From NCBI GenBank assembly GCA_036346355.1, contig CM070590.1:45727749-45791748 (forward strand): a stretch of DNA of 64,000 nucleotides. The letters run 5' to 3'. Source of the DNA: Rhipidocladum racemiflorum. Lineage: Eukaryota > Streptophyta > Magnoliopsida > Poales > Poaceae. Each line of letters begins with the position of its first letter. Positions within the stretch are counted from its first letter, which is position 1. The notes under the pieces were generated by a model. The model was not told the origin of the DNA and did no database searches. It was given only the letters and a program-made list of their open reading frames with translations. The position numbers and the translations under genes were made by a program. This document shows positions 21,237 through 33,126 of this stretch, piece by piece.

Positions 21237-23398
21237 ATGGATCGTTATTCGACAAAACCATGTGTGTTCGATGGTGTTGATTTTCAGTTTTGGAAGGCCA
21301 AGATGGAGGCGTTCATCCAGGCGCAGGGCTTCGCAATTTGGGAGAAGGTCTACAAGCCATACGAAATTCCTGCAAACGACAATGTCAACGACGCCAATCG
21401 CGCACATGTTGAAGCAAACAGCAAGGCACGCAACTTGATCATCCAAGGATTGGGAAGGAGTGACTTCAACCGCGTGGTTCATCTTCGATCCGCATATGAG
21501 GTATGGAAATCTCTTTGTGATTACCATGAGGGTTCTAACACTGTCAAAGAGGTTCGCCAAGATATTTTCAAAAAGGAGTACATGCGTTTTGAGATGAAAC
21601 CTAGTGAATCTGTAGATAACTTCTTTGCACGTTTCAATAAAATTCTTAGCAATCTACGTGCTGTTGGAGTTAGCTACACTGATGCTGCAAATGCTCGACA
21701 ATTGCTTAGTGCTTTGGACATGTCAGTGTGGGAGATGAAAGTAACATCTATACAGGAATCTACTGTCATGAGCACACTTACATTAGATGTTCTTTATTCT
21801 AAACTGAAAACTCATGAATTAGATGTTCTTGCCAGGAAAGGGAATGTTAAATCAATTGCTTTGATCTCTAACCCTAACATGTCAAATGCAAATTCTTCTT
21901 CTAGCTTTGCCTTGTCTTCCATGTCTTCTTTAACAGATGAGCAACTTGAAGAGTTTCCTGAAGAAGATCTGGCACTACTCTCTTCTCGCTTTAACAAAGC
22001 TTTGCAGAATGTGAGAATGAGAAAGAGAGGTGGTCCTCCAAGATGCTATGAGTGTGGTGACCTCAACCATATTCGCACAAATTGTCCTAAGCTTGCAGGA
22101 AAAACATCAAAGGAGGAGGAGGACAACGACACAAGGAATGAGAAGAAATGGTTCTCTTCAAATGATAGGAAGAAGAAGAGCTTCATCAACTGCAAGGTGG
22201 TTCACCGAGTTCTTTCCGCTCTTGAACAAGTCAATTTGAGCGAGATGATGCAACTCCAAGCAAGCATGATTTGATGGGATTGTGTCTCATGGCAAGCAGC
22301 AAGGATAGCTTCACCGAGGACGACAACGACAGCGACTTCAATGAGGTAGATCCTTCTTATGATGAATTAGCCAATGCTGTTGCCCGTCATGGAAAATTAC
22401 TTGACAAACGTGATAGAAAAATTAAGAAACATGATATTCTTGTGGAGTCATTGAATGCTGAAATTGCTAGACTTAAGACGTTGATTCCTGATAATGATAC
22501 TTGTAAATCATGTGAATTAATTTACAATGAGCTCACCTTGCTTAGGAAAGAACATGCTCTTTTGTTGCATCTAAATGAGAAAAATGAGAAACATGTTAAA
22601 CATGTTAGCTGTTCCACTGATGATTTGCATGGTTCAACTTCTTGTTCTAAATGCTCAACTCTTGAATTAAAATTAAAAGATGCAAATGCTAGGGTTTCTC
22701 AATTGACTGATAATCTGCTTACTCATGAGGTTCTTTCATGCTCTACTTGTCGTAAACAGAAAAGGAAGGTCGATATTCCTTGCAATAATTGTTTAACTCT
22801 TGCTAAGAAAGTTGATTATTTGCAAAATTCTTTGGAACGTTTCACTAATGGTAAGAAAAAGTTGAACATGATTTTGGATCAATCTAAGGTTAGCACAAAC
22901 AAGAGAGGTTTAGGTTTTGATCCTTATGCCACATACGAAACTAAACCTCGCACTGTTGTTCAGGCTCCTTGCAAAATTGAGTTATCTAATGAGCCTAAGA
23001 AAATTGCTTTTCAATCTGCTGGTTTTTTATCTTCTACTATGATGAATGCAAAATGTGCTTTTACTGTTAAAGCTAAACATCATGTCAAGTACACTTGCAC
23101 TCATTGTGGTAGAGATGGACACTTAGTAGATTTTTGCTTTAGACTAGCCAAACAAGAAAAGAAAGAAAGTACTAAGGCTAGGTCTAATTTCAAACAGGCA
23201 CGTTTCATTTCTCATTATGTGCCTAGGGTGAAGCAAACACTTTTTGTTGCTAAAGACACGAGAAAGGGCAAATCTGATTTTGTGCATAAGAATACTCGTG
23301 TTGTGCCTACTTTGTTGCGTCGTGTGTCTCAGTACTGGATTCCCAAAAATCTGAGTTCTAATCCCAGTACTGAGACCTCGACATGTTTTGCTATGTAG
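21237..23398 (+). pseudogene. Element A gag (capsid and nucleocapsid), one frameshift
   Basis: ATG at 21237 opens MDRYSTKPCVFDG, the usual copia gag start. The capsid core (FQFWKAKMEAFIQAQGF, RNLIIQGLGRSDF, RSAYEVWKSLCDYHEG, FFARFNKILSNLRAVG, LDMSVWEMKVTSI) covers about residues 15-200. A CCHC knuckle CYECGDLNHIRTNC lies near 22042-22083. Compared with B, about 22 bp are missing near 22244 between short repeats, causing a frameshift; the frame then ends at 22274 and the correct one continues from about 22274. Next come a helix-rich, coiled-coil-like region (22360-22580), several Cys pairs, and a second knuckle CTHCGRDGHLVDFC near 23097-23140. The region ends at TAG 23396-23398, a stop also present in B. 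Confidence 0.93.
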
Positions 23399-23760
23399 GC
23401 TTCTCGCGCGAGGAAGGAGAACATATGGCTAGTGGATTCCGGATGCTCACGCCACATGTCCAGTGATAAGAATTGGTTCTCCTCCCTCACTCGTGCATCT
23501 CGTGCTGAAAGTGTTACTTTTGGAGATGCTTCTTCCTCTTCTGTTGTGGCAAAAGGTACAATAAAGGTAAGTGACAAGTTTATGTTCAAAGATGTGGCTC
23601 TTGTTGAAAATTTGAAATATAACTTGCTTTCTGTCTCACAAATGCTTGATGAAGATCTTGAGATAAGCTTTAAGAAAAATGAATGCAAAGTGCTAGATGC
23701 TTCAGGTGATCTTGTGTTCAAAATTTCTGTTTTGGAAGAGTATTTAAAGCTGATTTTGAT
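23399..23760 (+). pseudogene. Element A protease
   Basis: In frame with gag behind the TAG stop: ENIWLVDSGCSRHMSSD near 23420-23465 holds the copia aspartic-protease motif DSGCSRHM, followed by SVTFGDASSS, VALVENLKYNLLSVSQM and LEISFKKNECKVLD. It would cut the polyprotein inside the particle. A one-base shift near 23740 breaks the junction to integrase. Confidence 0.9.
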
Positions 23761-24948
23761 GCATCACCTTCTTCTAAGCATAGGTGTCTAATTGCCAATG
23801 TTTCTAAAGATTTATTCTTTTGGCATCGTAGACTTGGTCATGTTGGTTTTGATCATCTTACTCGTGTAAGTGGTTTAGATCTCATATGTGGCTTGCCTAA
23901 GCTTAAGGGTGATAGCAATCTAGTATGTTCTTCTTGTAGACATGGTAAGATGATTGCAGGTTCACATCCACCTCTTACCATGGTGATGACAAACGCTCCA
24001 GGACAGCTTCTACATCTTGATGTGATTGGACCATCTCGAGTTCAATCCTTTGGAGGCAAACGGTATGTGCTTGTGATTGTTGATGATTTTTCTAGATACT
24101 CTTGGGTGTATTTTATGGCATCTAAGGATGAGGCTTTTAGTCATTTTAGAAATCTTGTTCTTAGGCTTTCTGTTGACCATCCAGGAGCTCTCAAAGCTAT
24201 TAGAAGTGATAATGGAACTGAATTCAAAAATGCTTTCTTTGATCTCTTTTGTGCTGAGAAAGGAATTGATCATCAATTTTCATCTCCTAGAGTGCCTCAA
24301 CAAAATGGCGTAGTTGAAAGGAAAAATAGAACGTTAGTTGAAATGGCTAGAACTATGCTAGATGAGCATCACACTCCTAGAAATTTTTGGGCTGAAGCGA
24401 TTTCAACTGCTTGTTATGTTTCAAACCGTGTGTTTTTGAGATCAAAATTGGGTAAGACTCCATATGAGCTTCGGTTTGGACATAGACCTTTTGTTTCTCA
24501 CTTTCGAGTTTTTGGATGCAAATGTTTTGTCTTGAAATCTGGAAATCTTGATAAATTTGAAGCTAGATCAACTGATGGCATTTTTCTTGGATATCCTGCT
24601 CATACTCGAGGCTATCGTGTGCTTGTTTCGAAGACTAACAAAATTGTGGAAACTTGTGAAGTTAGTTTTGATGAGTCTAGTCTAGGCACTAGTCTAAGTG
24701 ATGCAGGTACAGGCGCATATGTTCAGGGGGAGAAAATCTTTGAACATAATGATGATGTTGAAGATGAGGTCTTGACTCTTCCTAATGCACAACAAGCTGT
24801 AGCACCTTTGGCACCTACTACTACATCACCTACAGCTAACCATCCTCAAGCTACAACATCATCTATACATGCTGAAAATGAAGAAGGAGAAGGAGAAGTC
24901 TCAAAAGCCAATGCTCCCTTGCACATTCAGAAAATGCATCCATCTGAA
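23760..24948 (+). pseudogene. Element A integrase
   Basis: It starts with the GAG-pre-integrase zinc region (FFWHRRLGHVGFDHL near 23818, then CSSCRHGKM near 23929), the HHCC module. The core has Asp in LHLDVIGP (near 24015), Asp in RSDNGTEF (near 24205) and Glu in NGVVERKNRTL (near 24315), so the DDE triad is present. VFGCKCFVL and the C-terminal EVSFDES region follow. It inserts cDNA into the genome. A stretch rich in Pro, Thr and Glu leads to a TAA at 24949-24951, which is shared with B. Confidence 0.93.
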
Positions 24949-24951
24949 TAA

Positions 24952-26573
24952 ATGATTGGAGACCTAAATGAGAGAGTCACTTGATCCAGGTTTATTCATT
25001 CTGACACTCATGCTCATTCTGCTTTAGTTGCTTCTTTTGAACCCAAAGATATATCTCATGCATTATCTGACGAATCTTGGATCAATGCCATGCATGAAGA
25101 ATTAGAGAATTTTGAACGAAATAAAGTTTGGAAACTTGTCTCACCACCTCCAGATTTTAATGTTATTGGAACTAGATGGGTTTTCAAAAATAAACAAAGT
25201 GAGGATGGTGTTGTTGTTAGAAACAAGGCTAGATTGGTTGCTCAAGGTTACACTCAAATTGAAGGCTTAGATTTTGGTGAAACTTTTGCTCCTGTTGCTA
25301 GAATTGAAGCCATTAGAATCCTTTTAGCATTTGCTGCATCCAAAGGTTTCAAATTGTATCAAATGGATGTGAAAACTGCTTTTCTTAATGGCTACATAAA
25401 TTAGGAGGTTTATGTCAAGCAACCACCTGGTTTTAAAAATCCAAAAATTTCCAAATCATGTGTTCAAACTATCAAAAGCTTTGTATGGTTTGAAACAAGC
25501 CCCTAAAGCATGGTATGATAGGCTAAAAACCTTTTTACTTAAAAGGGGGTTTTCAATGGGAAAGGTTGATAAAACTCTCTTTTTACTCAAGCAAGGAAAT
25601 GATCAACTATTCGTTCAGATTTATGTTGATGATATTATCTTCGGTGGTTCCTCTCATGTTTTAGTGTCTGAGTTTTCAGAAACAATGAGGAAGGAGTTTG
25701 AGATGAGAATGATGGGTGAGTTGACATACTTTTTGAGATTTCAAATCAAGCAAACAAAGGATGGTACTTTTGTGCATCAAAGCAAATACACAAAAGACTT
25801 GTTGCATAGATTTGGGATGGAAAACAGCAAACCGATCATGACACCCATGGAGAGCGCTTGCACACTTGATCCGGATGAAGATGGTGAGCCGGTTGATCAA
25901 AAGGAATATAGAAGCATGATAGGTTCACTTTTGTACATCACTGCATCAAGGCCGGATATACAATTTGTTGTGTGCTTGTGTGCTCGTTTTCAAGCTTCCC
26001 CACGTGCTTCACATCGATAAGCTGTCAAGCGAATTTTCAGGTATCTTCATGGAACTCAAGATTTTGGCATTTGGCTTTCTGCTTCCTCATGCATTAGTTT
26101 AAGAGTCTTTTCTGATGCTGATTTTGGAGGATGTAGAATTGATAGAAAAAGTACATCTGGTACATGTCATTTCTTGGGCAATTCTCTTATTGCATGGTCA
26201 TCTAGAAAACAATCTTACATTGCACAATCAAGCTGAATCTGAATATGTGGCTGCTGCTAGTTGTTGTTCTCAAATTCTTTGGATAGTAGCTACACTTAAA
26301 GATTATGGGGTTAATTTGGATAGTGTTCCTCTTTTGTGTGATAACACTAGTGCAATTTGCATTGCTAAGAACCCCGTGCAACACTCTAGAACAAAACACA
26401 TTGACATCATATTTCACTTTTTTAGAGATCATGTTGAAAAAGGCAACATTGTGCTTCATCATGTGGATACTGAACATCAATTGGCAGACATTTTCACAAA
26501 ACCTTTGTCTTTTTCTCGTTTTGCTTTTATTCGGGGAGAACTTGGGATTGTTCATCCAATGGGTTTGTTTTGA
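24952..26573 (+). pseudogene. Element A reverse transcriptase and RNase H, broken
   Basis: RVT_2-type copia RT: SWINAMHEELENFERNKVW near 25078, GTRWVFKNKQSEDG near 25175, LYQMDVKTAFLNGYIN near 25360, KALYGLKQAPKAWYDRL near 25480, catalytic YVDD at 25622-25633, and RSMIGSLLYITASRPD near 25915. RNase H follows (SDADFGGCRIDRKSTSGTC near 26120, SESEYVAAASCC-like text near 26238, HQLADIFTKPL near 26475). Defects: TGA near 24982; TAG 25402-25404 in place of Glu; frameshift near 25440; TAA near 26018; frameshift near 26228. B lacks these defects, so they arose in A. It ends at TGA after HPMGLF, near 26573. Confidence 0.93.
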
Positions 26574-26968
26574 GGGGGAGTTTCCTTGCCAAGTTCTTTC
26601 ACTTAATGAGCTCACTTTATCATATTTCTTTATATATTATGTAATTGTGCTAATATATGATAATCTAAATTGTTCCACTTGAACTAAAAATGACATTGCG
26701 GAATTCCTTGGTTTGATTGCCTATAGCTAAATACTCTGTGATATCTTACTCTTCTAGGCTTGATATTGAATCTTCTTGACAAATTTAGGCTATGAAGCAT
26801 GTGCGTTTTCAGCTTTACTCTTTCAAAAGACCTTTTAATCACTTTTGCATGTTTACAATCAAAGAAAAAGTAAAGGAAAAGGGAATCAGTTTTAAAAAAA
26901 AAGGGGTTGTTAAAAGCAAAAACCTCAAGTTATGTGCTTCTGGATGCTTTCCCTAAAAGATAAGATGT

Positions 26969-27057
26969 ATGCTTCAAGCATGCCATTCCCTCAAAAGGCA
27001 AGATGTATGCTTCAAGCATGCCACTCCAAGGAAATAAAAGAAGTATGCTTCAAGCAT
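26969..27057. repeat. Three ATGCTTCAAGCAT palindromes spaced 38 bp
   Basis: The 13-bp palindrome occurs at 26969-26981, 27007-27019 and 27045-27057, each followed by GCC, with an exact 38-bp period. The intervening text is similar between the first two units. Confidence 0.85.
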
Positions 27058-27699
27058 GCCACATGCAGTTTACTGTTTAAAGATTAATTTGGTCCACTAG
27101 ATTGAAGTTGAAACTATTTGCTCGCTCTGATTTGTTAGTTGCTTCAACTTTGAGCCTTTGTTTTTCTACTAAAGGTTTTGCTTAGTACTTGGCTATAGTT
27201 GACTGAATTGAGGTTGAGATGTATGTCATTCCCTAACTTGTTAAAATCACATTAAGATCATCTATTTTGCATATTATGTGATATATAAGGTTATATGATC
27301 GAATGAGCTCATCTTTTCCTATCTTGGCACTCCCTTGTTTCTCATTGTGAAATCATTGCTGCAGGAAAATTTTTGAACAAATTCTCTCTTTTGTACTCTT
27401 GATGAATCCATTGTCAAAGGGGGAGAAATTTTGGGAATATTTGAGAAGTTCAAAGAAAAAGGGGGAAAAAGTTTTTTTTGGAAATTTGAGCATTTTGGGA
27501 GAATTTTGGAATTCTTAGACACATTGCACATTCACACATATTTTCATTCTCAGGGGGAGATTTTGTTTTTCTTTTTTGTCAAAGGGGGAGTTTCTCTGCC
27601 TTCTCACTTTGGTTTTGGTGTTAATCTTTTGGATCTCAAAATCTTTTGTAAAAGAGAATGCCAATGTTCAAATCTAAAGTGGTGTTGCCAATGTTTTCA

Positions 27700-27712
27700 T
27701 CAAGGGGGAGAT
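27700..27712 (+). promoter_or_regulatory. Polypurine tract of element A
   Basis: TCAAGGGGGAGAT directly before the 3' LTR. Confidence 0.9.
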
Positions 27713-29521
27713 TGTGAAATCATATGATGAAAAATTGGCTTGATCATGTGCTGAAAAATTGGTTAGGTTTAATCTTGCAAAATTGCTTGTATGCAGGACC
27801 AAACATCCAAAAACAGTGAGTTTCGCATGTATGACGGACCAAATTTTTTGGTCTGTCATAAACGTGATTTTGATGTTTTTACGCTTGTTCAAGAAATCGC
27901 GTTTTTCGCATGTATGACAAACCAAATTTTTTGGTCTGTCATACACATGCTTTTGGCGACCTCGTTTTTCCCATGTATGACAAACCAAATTTTTTCGTCT
28001 GTCATACACATGTTTTTGGCGACCTCGTTTTTCCCATGTATGACAAACCAAATTTTTTAGTTTGTCATAAACATGTTTTTTGGCGACCTCGTTTTTTCCA
28101 TGTACGACAGACCAAATTTTTTGGTCCGTCGCAAACGGGATTTTTGATGCTTGTTTTCGCCATGTATGACGGACCAAATTTTTTGGTCCGCCATGAACTG
28201 ATTCTTCTAGGGTTTTGAGACATGTGTGCGCTGGACTGGATTTTGGTCCGTGATGAATGTCTTTTTGCTCAGTTAGGGTTTTGAGCAAATTTGAAATGGA
28301 ATCTTGGTTTGAATTTGAGATTATGAAATAAGTGTGAATTTCATGATGCTTGTTTTGAAGTGGACGTTATGCAATGCTCGTGTGAGTAGTTGCATGGATT
28401 GACTTTGAGTCAAGTCGTGGACTTGTGCTCGGAATTGTTCTTGGTTTGTTCATGTGCAGGTATTGCTCGAAGACGAACGTGGTCGATGACGGGACCGGAA
28501 CTAGGTTCATGGAGGAACTGAGGTTCGGGACTAGGTTCAGGGAGGAACTAAGGTCTTGGTGGTCAAGGATGTCATGCGGGACGTTCGGGCTAAGAGAATG
28601 GTGCACATGAAGAATGGTTAGTCACGTGAGTATGGCAGGTGGCCATGCGCGTGCAAAGTGTTAGTCACGTGATTATGGTAGGGTTGCCATACGTGTGCAA
28701 GAGTTGTACTTGGCCAGGTTGGGCCAAGTGGAGTTATGTTGGATACATACTCCTTCTAGGATTAGGAGTGGGAATCCTTCTAGGAGTAGGAATTGTATCC
28801 AGGACTCTCTGTGTTTTGCTCCTTTAAATAGGAGGGGTTGTCTCCTGTTGAAGGGCATCAAACAGAGCTGAGCGCATTGAAAGCTTAGAGCTTTTGTTTT
28901 AGGACTTGTACTCTTGTGTTTGGAGTACTTTAGACAAGAGAGAAATAAAGATCAAATTCTTCAGATCCTTTGCGTGCTACAGTAACCTCGTGCTACAGTA
29001 CCCACGAGGTCCTGTTTATCCAAGTTTTTGGGTTTCGTTTTCTCTCTGGTTTTTTTAGGTTTAGTAGATGGATTTTTCGTCTACTTTGTTTCCTTGAGTT
29101 CCTTCGTGATTTGATCAATCCAAAACCTCTTTAGGAATTTGTTTTACAGTTCTTCAAAGTTCTGTAGGTTGATCTTTTGTCGTTTCTGTTAAACCTTCAA
29201 GTTTACGTTAGATCAATTCTCGTCATCTTCTGTTACAGGTTCATAACTTTTGATCCATAAGTCCGATCGAGCTGATTCTTTTTGAGTTTGATTCGTATTG
29301 GAATCTAGTTTCTTGTGTCCAAATTTCAGATCGTTCTGACGGTTGTATCTCTAGGAATTCGCGTTTTACCAAACCTCTGTCATTCTGTTTTTGTCGAATA
29401 TGAGGCAATTATTTGGTTCTGTTTTGTGGTGAACTTTTATTAGATCAAAGATTTGGTTTTAGCTTCCGCACAATCATTCACCCCCCCTCTGATTGCTATA
29501 TTTGTCTCTTTCGATCCTACA
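27713..29521 (+). mobile_element. Element A 3' LTR
   Basis: 1,809 bp, TGTGAAATC...GATCCTACA, followed by TSD GAAGC. It carries the same palindrome array (27827-28260) and TATA-like box (28823-28830) as the 5' LTR. Confidence 0.96.
27827..28260. repeat. Tandem palindrome array in A 3' LTR
   Basis: Counterpart of 19496-19927. A few arm positions differ (for example TTTTTTCGTCTG and TTTTTTAGTTTG), so some hairpins have single mismatches. Confidence 0.85.
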
Positions 29522-29526
29522 GAAGC

Positions 29527-29878
29527 AGTTCGGAGTTGCTCAGTCCACCGTAGAGGCCGAGTATGTTGCAGTAGCCAGGTGCTCTGGATGAGATTGACCC
29601 TGCGGGACTATGGGTTAGCCATAGAGTGTGTTCCAATTTTCTAAGATAACACCTCTGTCATTCACCTTGCCAAGAACCCAGTGCAACATTCTCGGACCAA
29701 GCACATTGATATCAGATATCACTTCCTTAGAGACCATGTTGAGAAGGGTGACATAGTGCTCCAGTTTGTGGAGAGTGATCACCAGTTGGCTGACATTTTC
29801 ACCAAGCCTTTGGATAGCTCCAGATTTGTTGCCCTGAGAGGAGAGCTTGGGATTATGAGCCCATATGGCATATATTGA
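29527..29878 (+). pseudogene. Element C RNase H, C-terminal end
   Basis: Direct continuation of the frame interrupted at 19380: FGVAQSTVEAEYVAVA, a frameshift near 29580, then LRDYGLAIECVPIF, a stop near 29642, and IHLAKNPVQHSRTKHIDIRYHFLRDHVEKGDI to HQLADIFTKPLDSSRF. It ends at TGA 29876-29878 (PYGIY). RNase H of copia type. Confidence 0.93.
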
Positions 29879-31143
29879 GGGCGAGCTGGTTTGTATGATA
29901 TGTTTATATGTATATTCAGCTTTTCTTTGCTCATTCTGGGTATCTATGGGATGGTTTTCACCTTGTTGAGTTCACTTCACCTAGACTTCTGGCATGCCTC
30001 GGCATGGACCTCTCGCCTTTTGCTTTAGGTTGCTACTCTTCTCTTCTTCTTGGTTGAGCTCACTCACAGTCTTGTAGGTCTAGCAGGTGTTTGGCCCCCT
30101 GGGTAGACAGGGTCTGTGTTTGCTCCTGGGTTGGAGTTCGAGAGTCAGTTCTCCTATGTAAGTCATATGGGGATGGTGAGAGTGAGTCTAAGTGTCAGTG
30201 ATCTCTTCATCTTAACTATGCTCATAGATTTTCCTCATGTCAGTCTCTTGTTCCCCACATCCTATTTCTGTCTTTCTGGTTTCAGTTGAGTTCCAATCAT
30301 CTTTTTCAAATCTAAAATTGCTAATATCTCAACCTGAATCGGATTTTGTCCTTAATCGACTCACTTGTTGAGGGGGAGCTTGGAATTGATTTTCTTGCAT
30401 TGCATATAGACTTGTTTTTCATTTCCGAGCTTTGTCTATTGTGCAAATGATAAAATTGTGATATGTTGCACCTAGCTACTTTTTTTTAGGATACTTGCTA
30501 GTCTAGGTCATATCCAATTCGGTATATCATATAAAGCTAGCTAATATTTAAAATTGAACTTTTCTGAAAAACTTGATGAAACTTAGCTTTTACTACCTAG
30601 ATTTCTTTACTAGATGCTGATGCCATGATTAAGTGGAATAATGGGTTTCTACTAGAGTCCATAGAGCAACTTGGGCTAGCTATATTGTTGTATTCTAGAA
30701 TCCTCAACAATGCTCATGAATCAAAGTGCGAAAAATACAAATTGACTCAGTTGTGCTAACATTGAACTCAACACTCTTCATTCACGAGACTACTTCCCAT
30801 TGCACTTGGGATGAACTTGGAATGAATCGTGTATGACCAAAACCACTCTTTTAAGATTCTTGCTTGAGATGGTTGCTAATGGCTTGAGTCAATACACTGA
30901 AAAATGCAAAATAAACTAGAAACTTGCGGAGGAGAGTGAAGCTTAGGAATCCTTTGTCGATGGCTCCTAGTCGAGGATGTGCTTCACTAAGACTAACTCT
31001 CTACACCGTCTGATGGGCTTTATTTAAAAAAATACTTGCATTTAAAGAGATGTTTCGAGCAAGAGGATTCTCTAATGATCTTATAGCTTCCCAAAGTGTT
31101 GACTAGGTTGAACTCTAGTATATCCATATGATCCTTTAGATTG
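29879..31143 (+). other. Element C 3' untranslated region, first part
   Basis: Non-coding, about 1.26 kb. A PPT-like TTGAGGGGGAGCTTGG lies near 30368. No other feature recognised. Element E is inserted at 31144; the region continues at 41712. Confidence 0.85.
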
Positions 31144-33045
31144 TGAGAGGGGAGCCGCCAAGACCGTCCCCGAGCTATTTGGAGGTCCAGTTATCCTAAT
31201 CGGATTTGGAGGCTAACAACGGGTCGCCGAGGGCGCTCGCAGTGTTAGCACCCAAGCCCAATTGAGACAACAGTGAGACTCTTCGAATAACTCAACAACA
31301 ATCCCGGTATTCCCCTAGTATGCGACCCGAAACATGCCCAGGATCCCCGCATACCAGTTTCCAATGCCGTATCAATTCAATTTGCATAAAGGGGGCAACG
31401 AACTCAGAACACCACAACCAGACATGCGTGGAAGCAAGACCAACCAAACAAACCAAACAACCCCAGCACAAAGACAAAACCCCACGATCACAACCAACAA
31501 CAACAGGGCACGAAGGCCAACAAAGGAAGAAACAAGAACGCAAGCACGAGGCGGGTAACAACTTACATCGAGTGTACAACACAAAAGAAACCAAGTATCC
31601 AAGGTAATTAAAACATCGTTTCAAACTAACTATACAGCAAAAGAATCCACATCTATTAAGCTAGACCCAAAAGCGATGCATCTCCGGAAGTGTTCTGCCA
31701 CTGAACACTCCCGGGCGTGTGCGACGACGAAGGTAGCCTCCACTCAGTGCCCCGCCCGGTCACCGAGAGGCAGTATGGACAGAACTCACATCCGTCCAGG
31801 CCCTCACCTGAAAATCCACAAAGCAACAGCATGAGTACAGAAGGTACTCGCAAGACTTACCCGTGGTCCATATATGACCGACTCGAAAGAGTATGCATCT
31901 GGACGTAGCAAGGAATCAAGCTTAAGGTACAAGTGCGAAAAAGCTTAACTTTGTTGTTTAGTATCAAACCACTACTCCATTTCCACAACTTTTATAGCAC
32001 TTATGAACAGCGCCTATTACTAGAATGAAGTCTGAAACCTTGCAGTTAAAGTGAAACAAGTGTCAACAAAAACAAGCATCACCACCACAACCAACCACCA
32101 TTTCGTTCAAGTTATTACTGCATTGAAGTGTGCTAAGATCAAGCGTGCTCATATCCGAGAGTGCGGAAATTCGAATCGCTTATTCACCCTACAGGGGATC
32201 ATCAATCGCAAGACATGTGCCACAAAGAACCTCATGTCAACCCTCCTCCCATCCATACCAATCCGTTGGGGCATCTTCATGCGGTCTGAGCACCTAGCAC
32301 CCCCTTGAGCGGCCCAAGCCTGGCTTGGCCCTCGAGGGTCAGCCTAAGCCTCGCCCTCAACCACGTCACAACCGCCTGATGGCATGGCCCATCGAATGGC
32401 ATGTGATGAAAGAATAGCTTTACCGTTCCATTTCGGCATGCGACTAACAAAGTGTGCTCGATCAAAGGGCAAACAACGGATCGGTCCTCAATCAACACAG
32501 GCGAGACTACCACACTTGAGTCTCCACACCCAAGTGATCCAACTCTCTCGCCCAGTCTCAGTTCATAGTCAACTTCTACTCATAACCATAACCATTGCAA
32601 CTCGACAAATGTGAAGTAAATTAATCTCAAGCGATGGACCCATCCACCACTTGGCCCATACCCGACATCTAAGCAAACTAAGCATGGACACAATATAATT
32701 ACCCATACTGGCTCCAAGGAAGGTGTTCATCAAGTATGAAGGAGTGTATGTGCAACAAATAGGATCTAGTACCATTCCCACAGTTAAACTCCTAATGCAT
32801 ACTTAAACATCCAATAAGCAGTTCATTCACAAAAATAGAACTACAATTATTGTTGAATATGCTTAGGTCCTTGCCTTGTGCTTCTGCTTGCGGATCAACC
32901 ACGACTTGCTCTTCAGCAGTCCCCTCGACCACGGTCACGTCAGTCGCCGCGGTCTCGTTCTCTATACGAGTACAATGCATAAATGAGATGCATGCAAATG
33001 CAATTGAAATGGATTACAATGAAGCTCCCCCACCCAACAGACCAG

Positions 33046-33126
33046 CCAATCCGGACAGTCCAGATATTTACTCCGGATAGTCCGGATAAGCCGGACACTC
33101 CGGGCGACTTGCCCGGACATTCCGGA
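33046..33126. repeat. TCCGGA-type array, inner cluster, E 3' LTR
   Basis: Repeats of CCGGACA, TCCGGATA and CTCCGG about every 12 bp. The matching cluster in the 5' LTR is near 40765-40850. Confidence 0.85.

Larger units (their letters stand above)
26574..27712 (+). other. Element A 3' untranslated region with repeated PPT-like tracts
   Basis: Non-coding, 1.1 kb. Purine tracts of the form AAGGGGGAGA lie at 26572-26580, 27416-27427, 27455-27471, 27551-27560, 27581-27590 and finally 27700-27712 just before the LTR. Only the last is positioned as the true PPT. Repeated PPT-like tracts are a known Sirevirus trait. Confidence 0.9.
19381..29521 (+). mobile_element. Element A: Sirevirus-type Ty1/copia retrotransposon, complete in structure
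   Basis: 10,141 bp with LTRs 19381-21184 and 27713-29521, perfect TSD GAAGC (19376-19380 and 29522-29526), PBS, gag, protease, integrase, RT, RNase H, and a 3' untranslated region with several PPT-like tracts. Order PR-IN-RT-RH places it in Ty1/copia. Long gag with two zinc knuckles, 1.8-kb LTRs and repeated PPT-like tracts are Sirevirus (SIRE/Maximus) traits. It sits in element C's RNase H between WSSRK and QFGVAQST. By eye the LTRs differ at about 40 of 1,800 positions, near 2 percent, so insertion is fairly recent. Coding regions carry several stops and frameshifts. Confidence 0.97.

Noticed and set aside
19496..28260. Regularly spaced repeats that could suggest a CRISPR array
   Set aside because: The repeats lie in plant LTRs, are perfect palindromes with similar spacers, and appear in both LTRs of one element; no cas genes; eukaryotic context.
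29453..29644. Open frame crossing 29521
   Set aside because: It joins the end of A's LTR to C's RNase H by chance; only the part after 29526 is real coding remnant.
31320..31607. 95-codon ORF repeated at 39037-39324
   Set aside because: It is antisense within E's LTR and duplicated only because LTRs come in pairs; Lys/Thr/Gln-rich low-complexity product with no domain.
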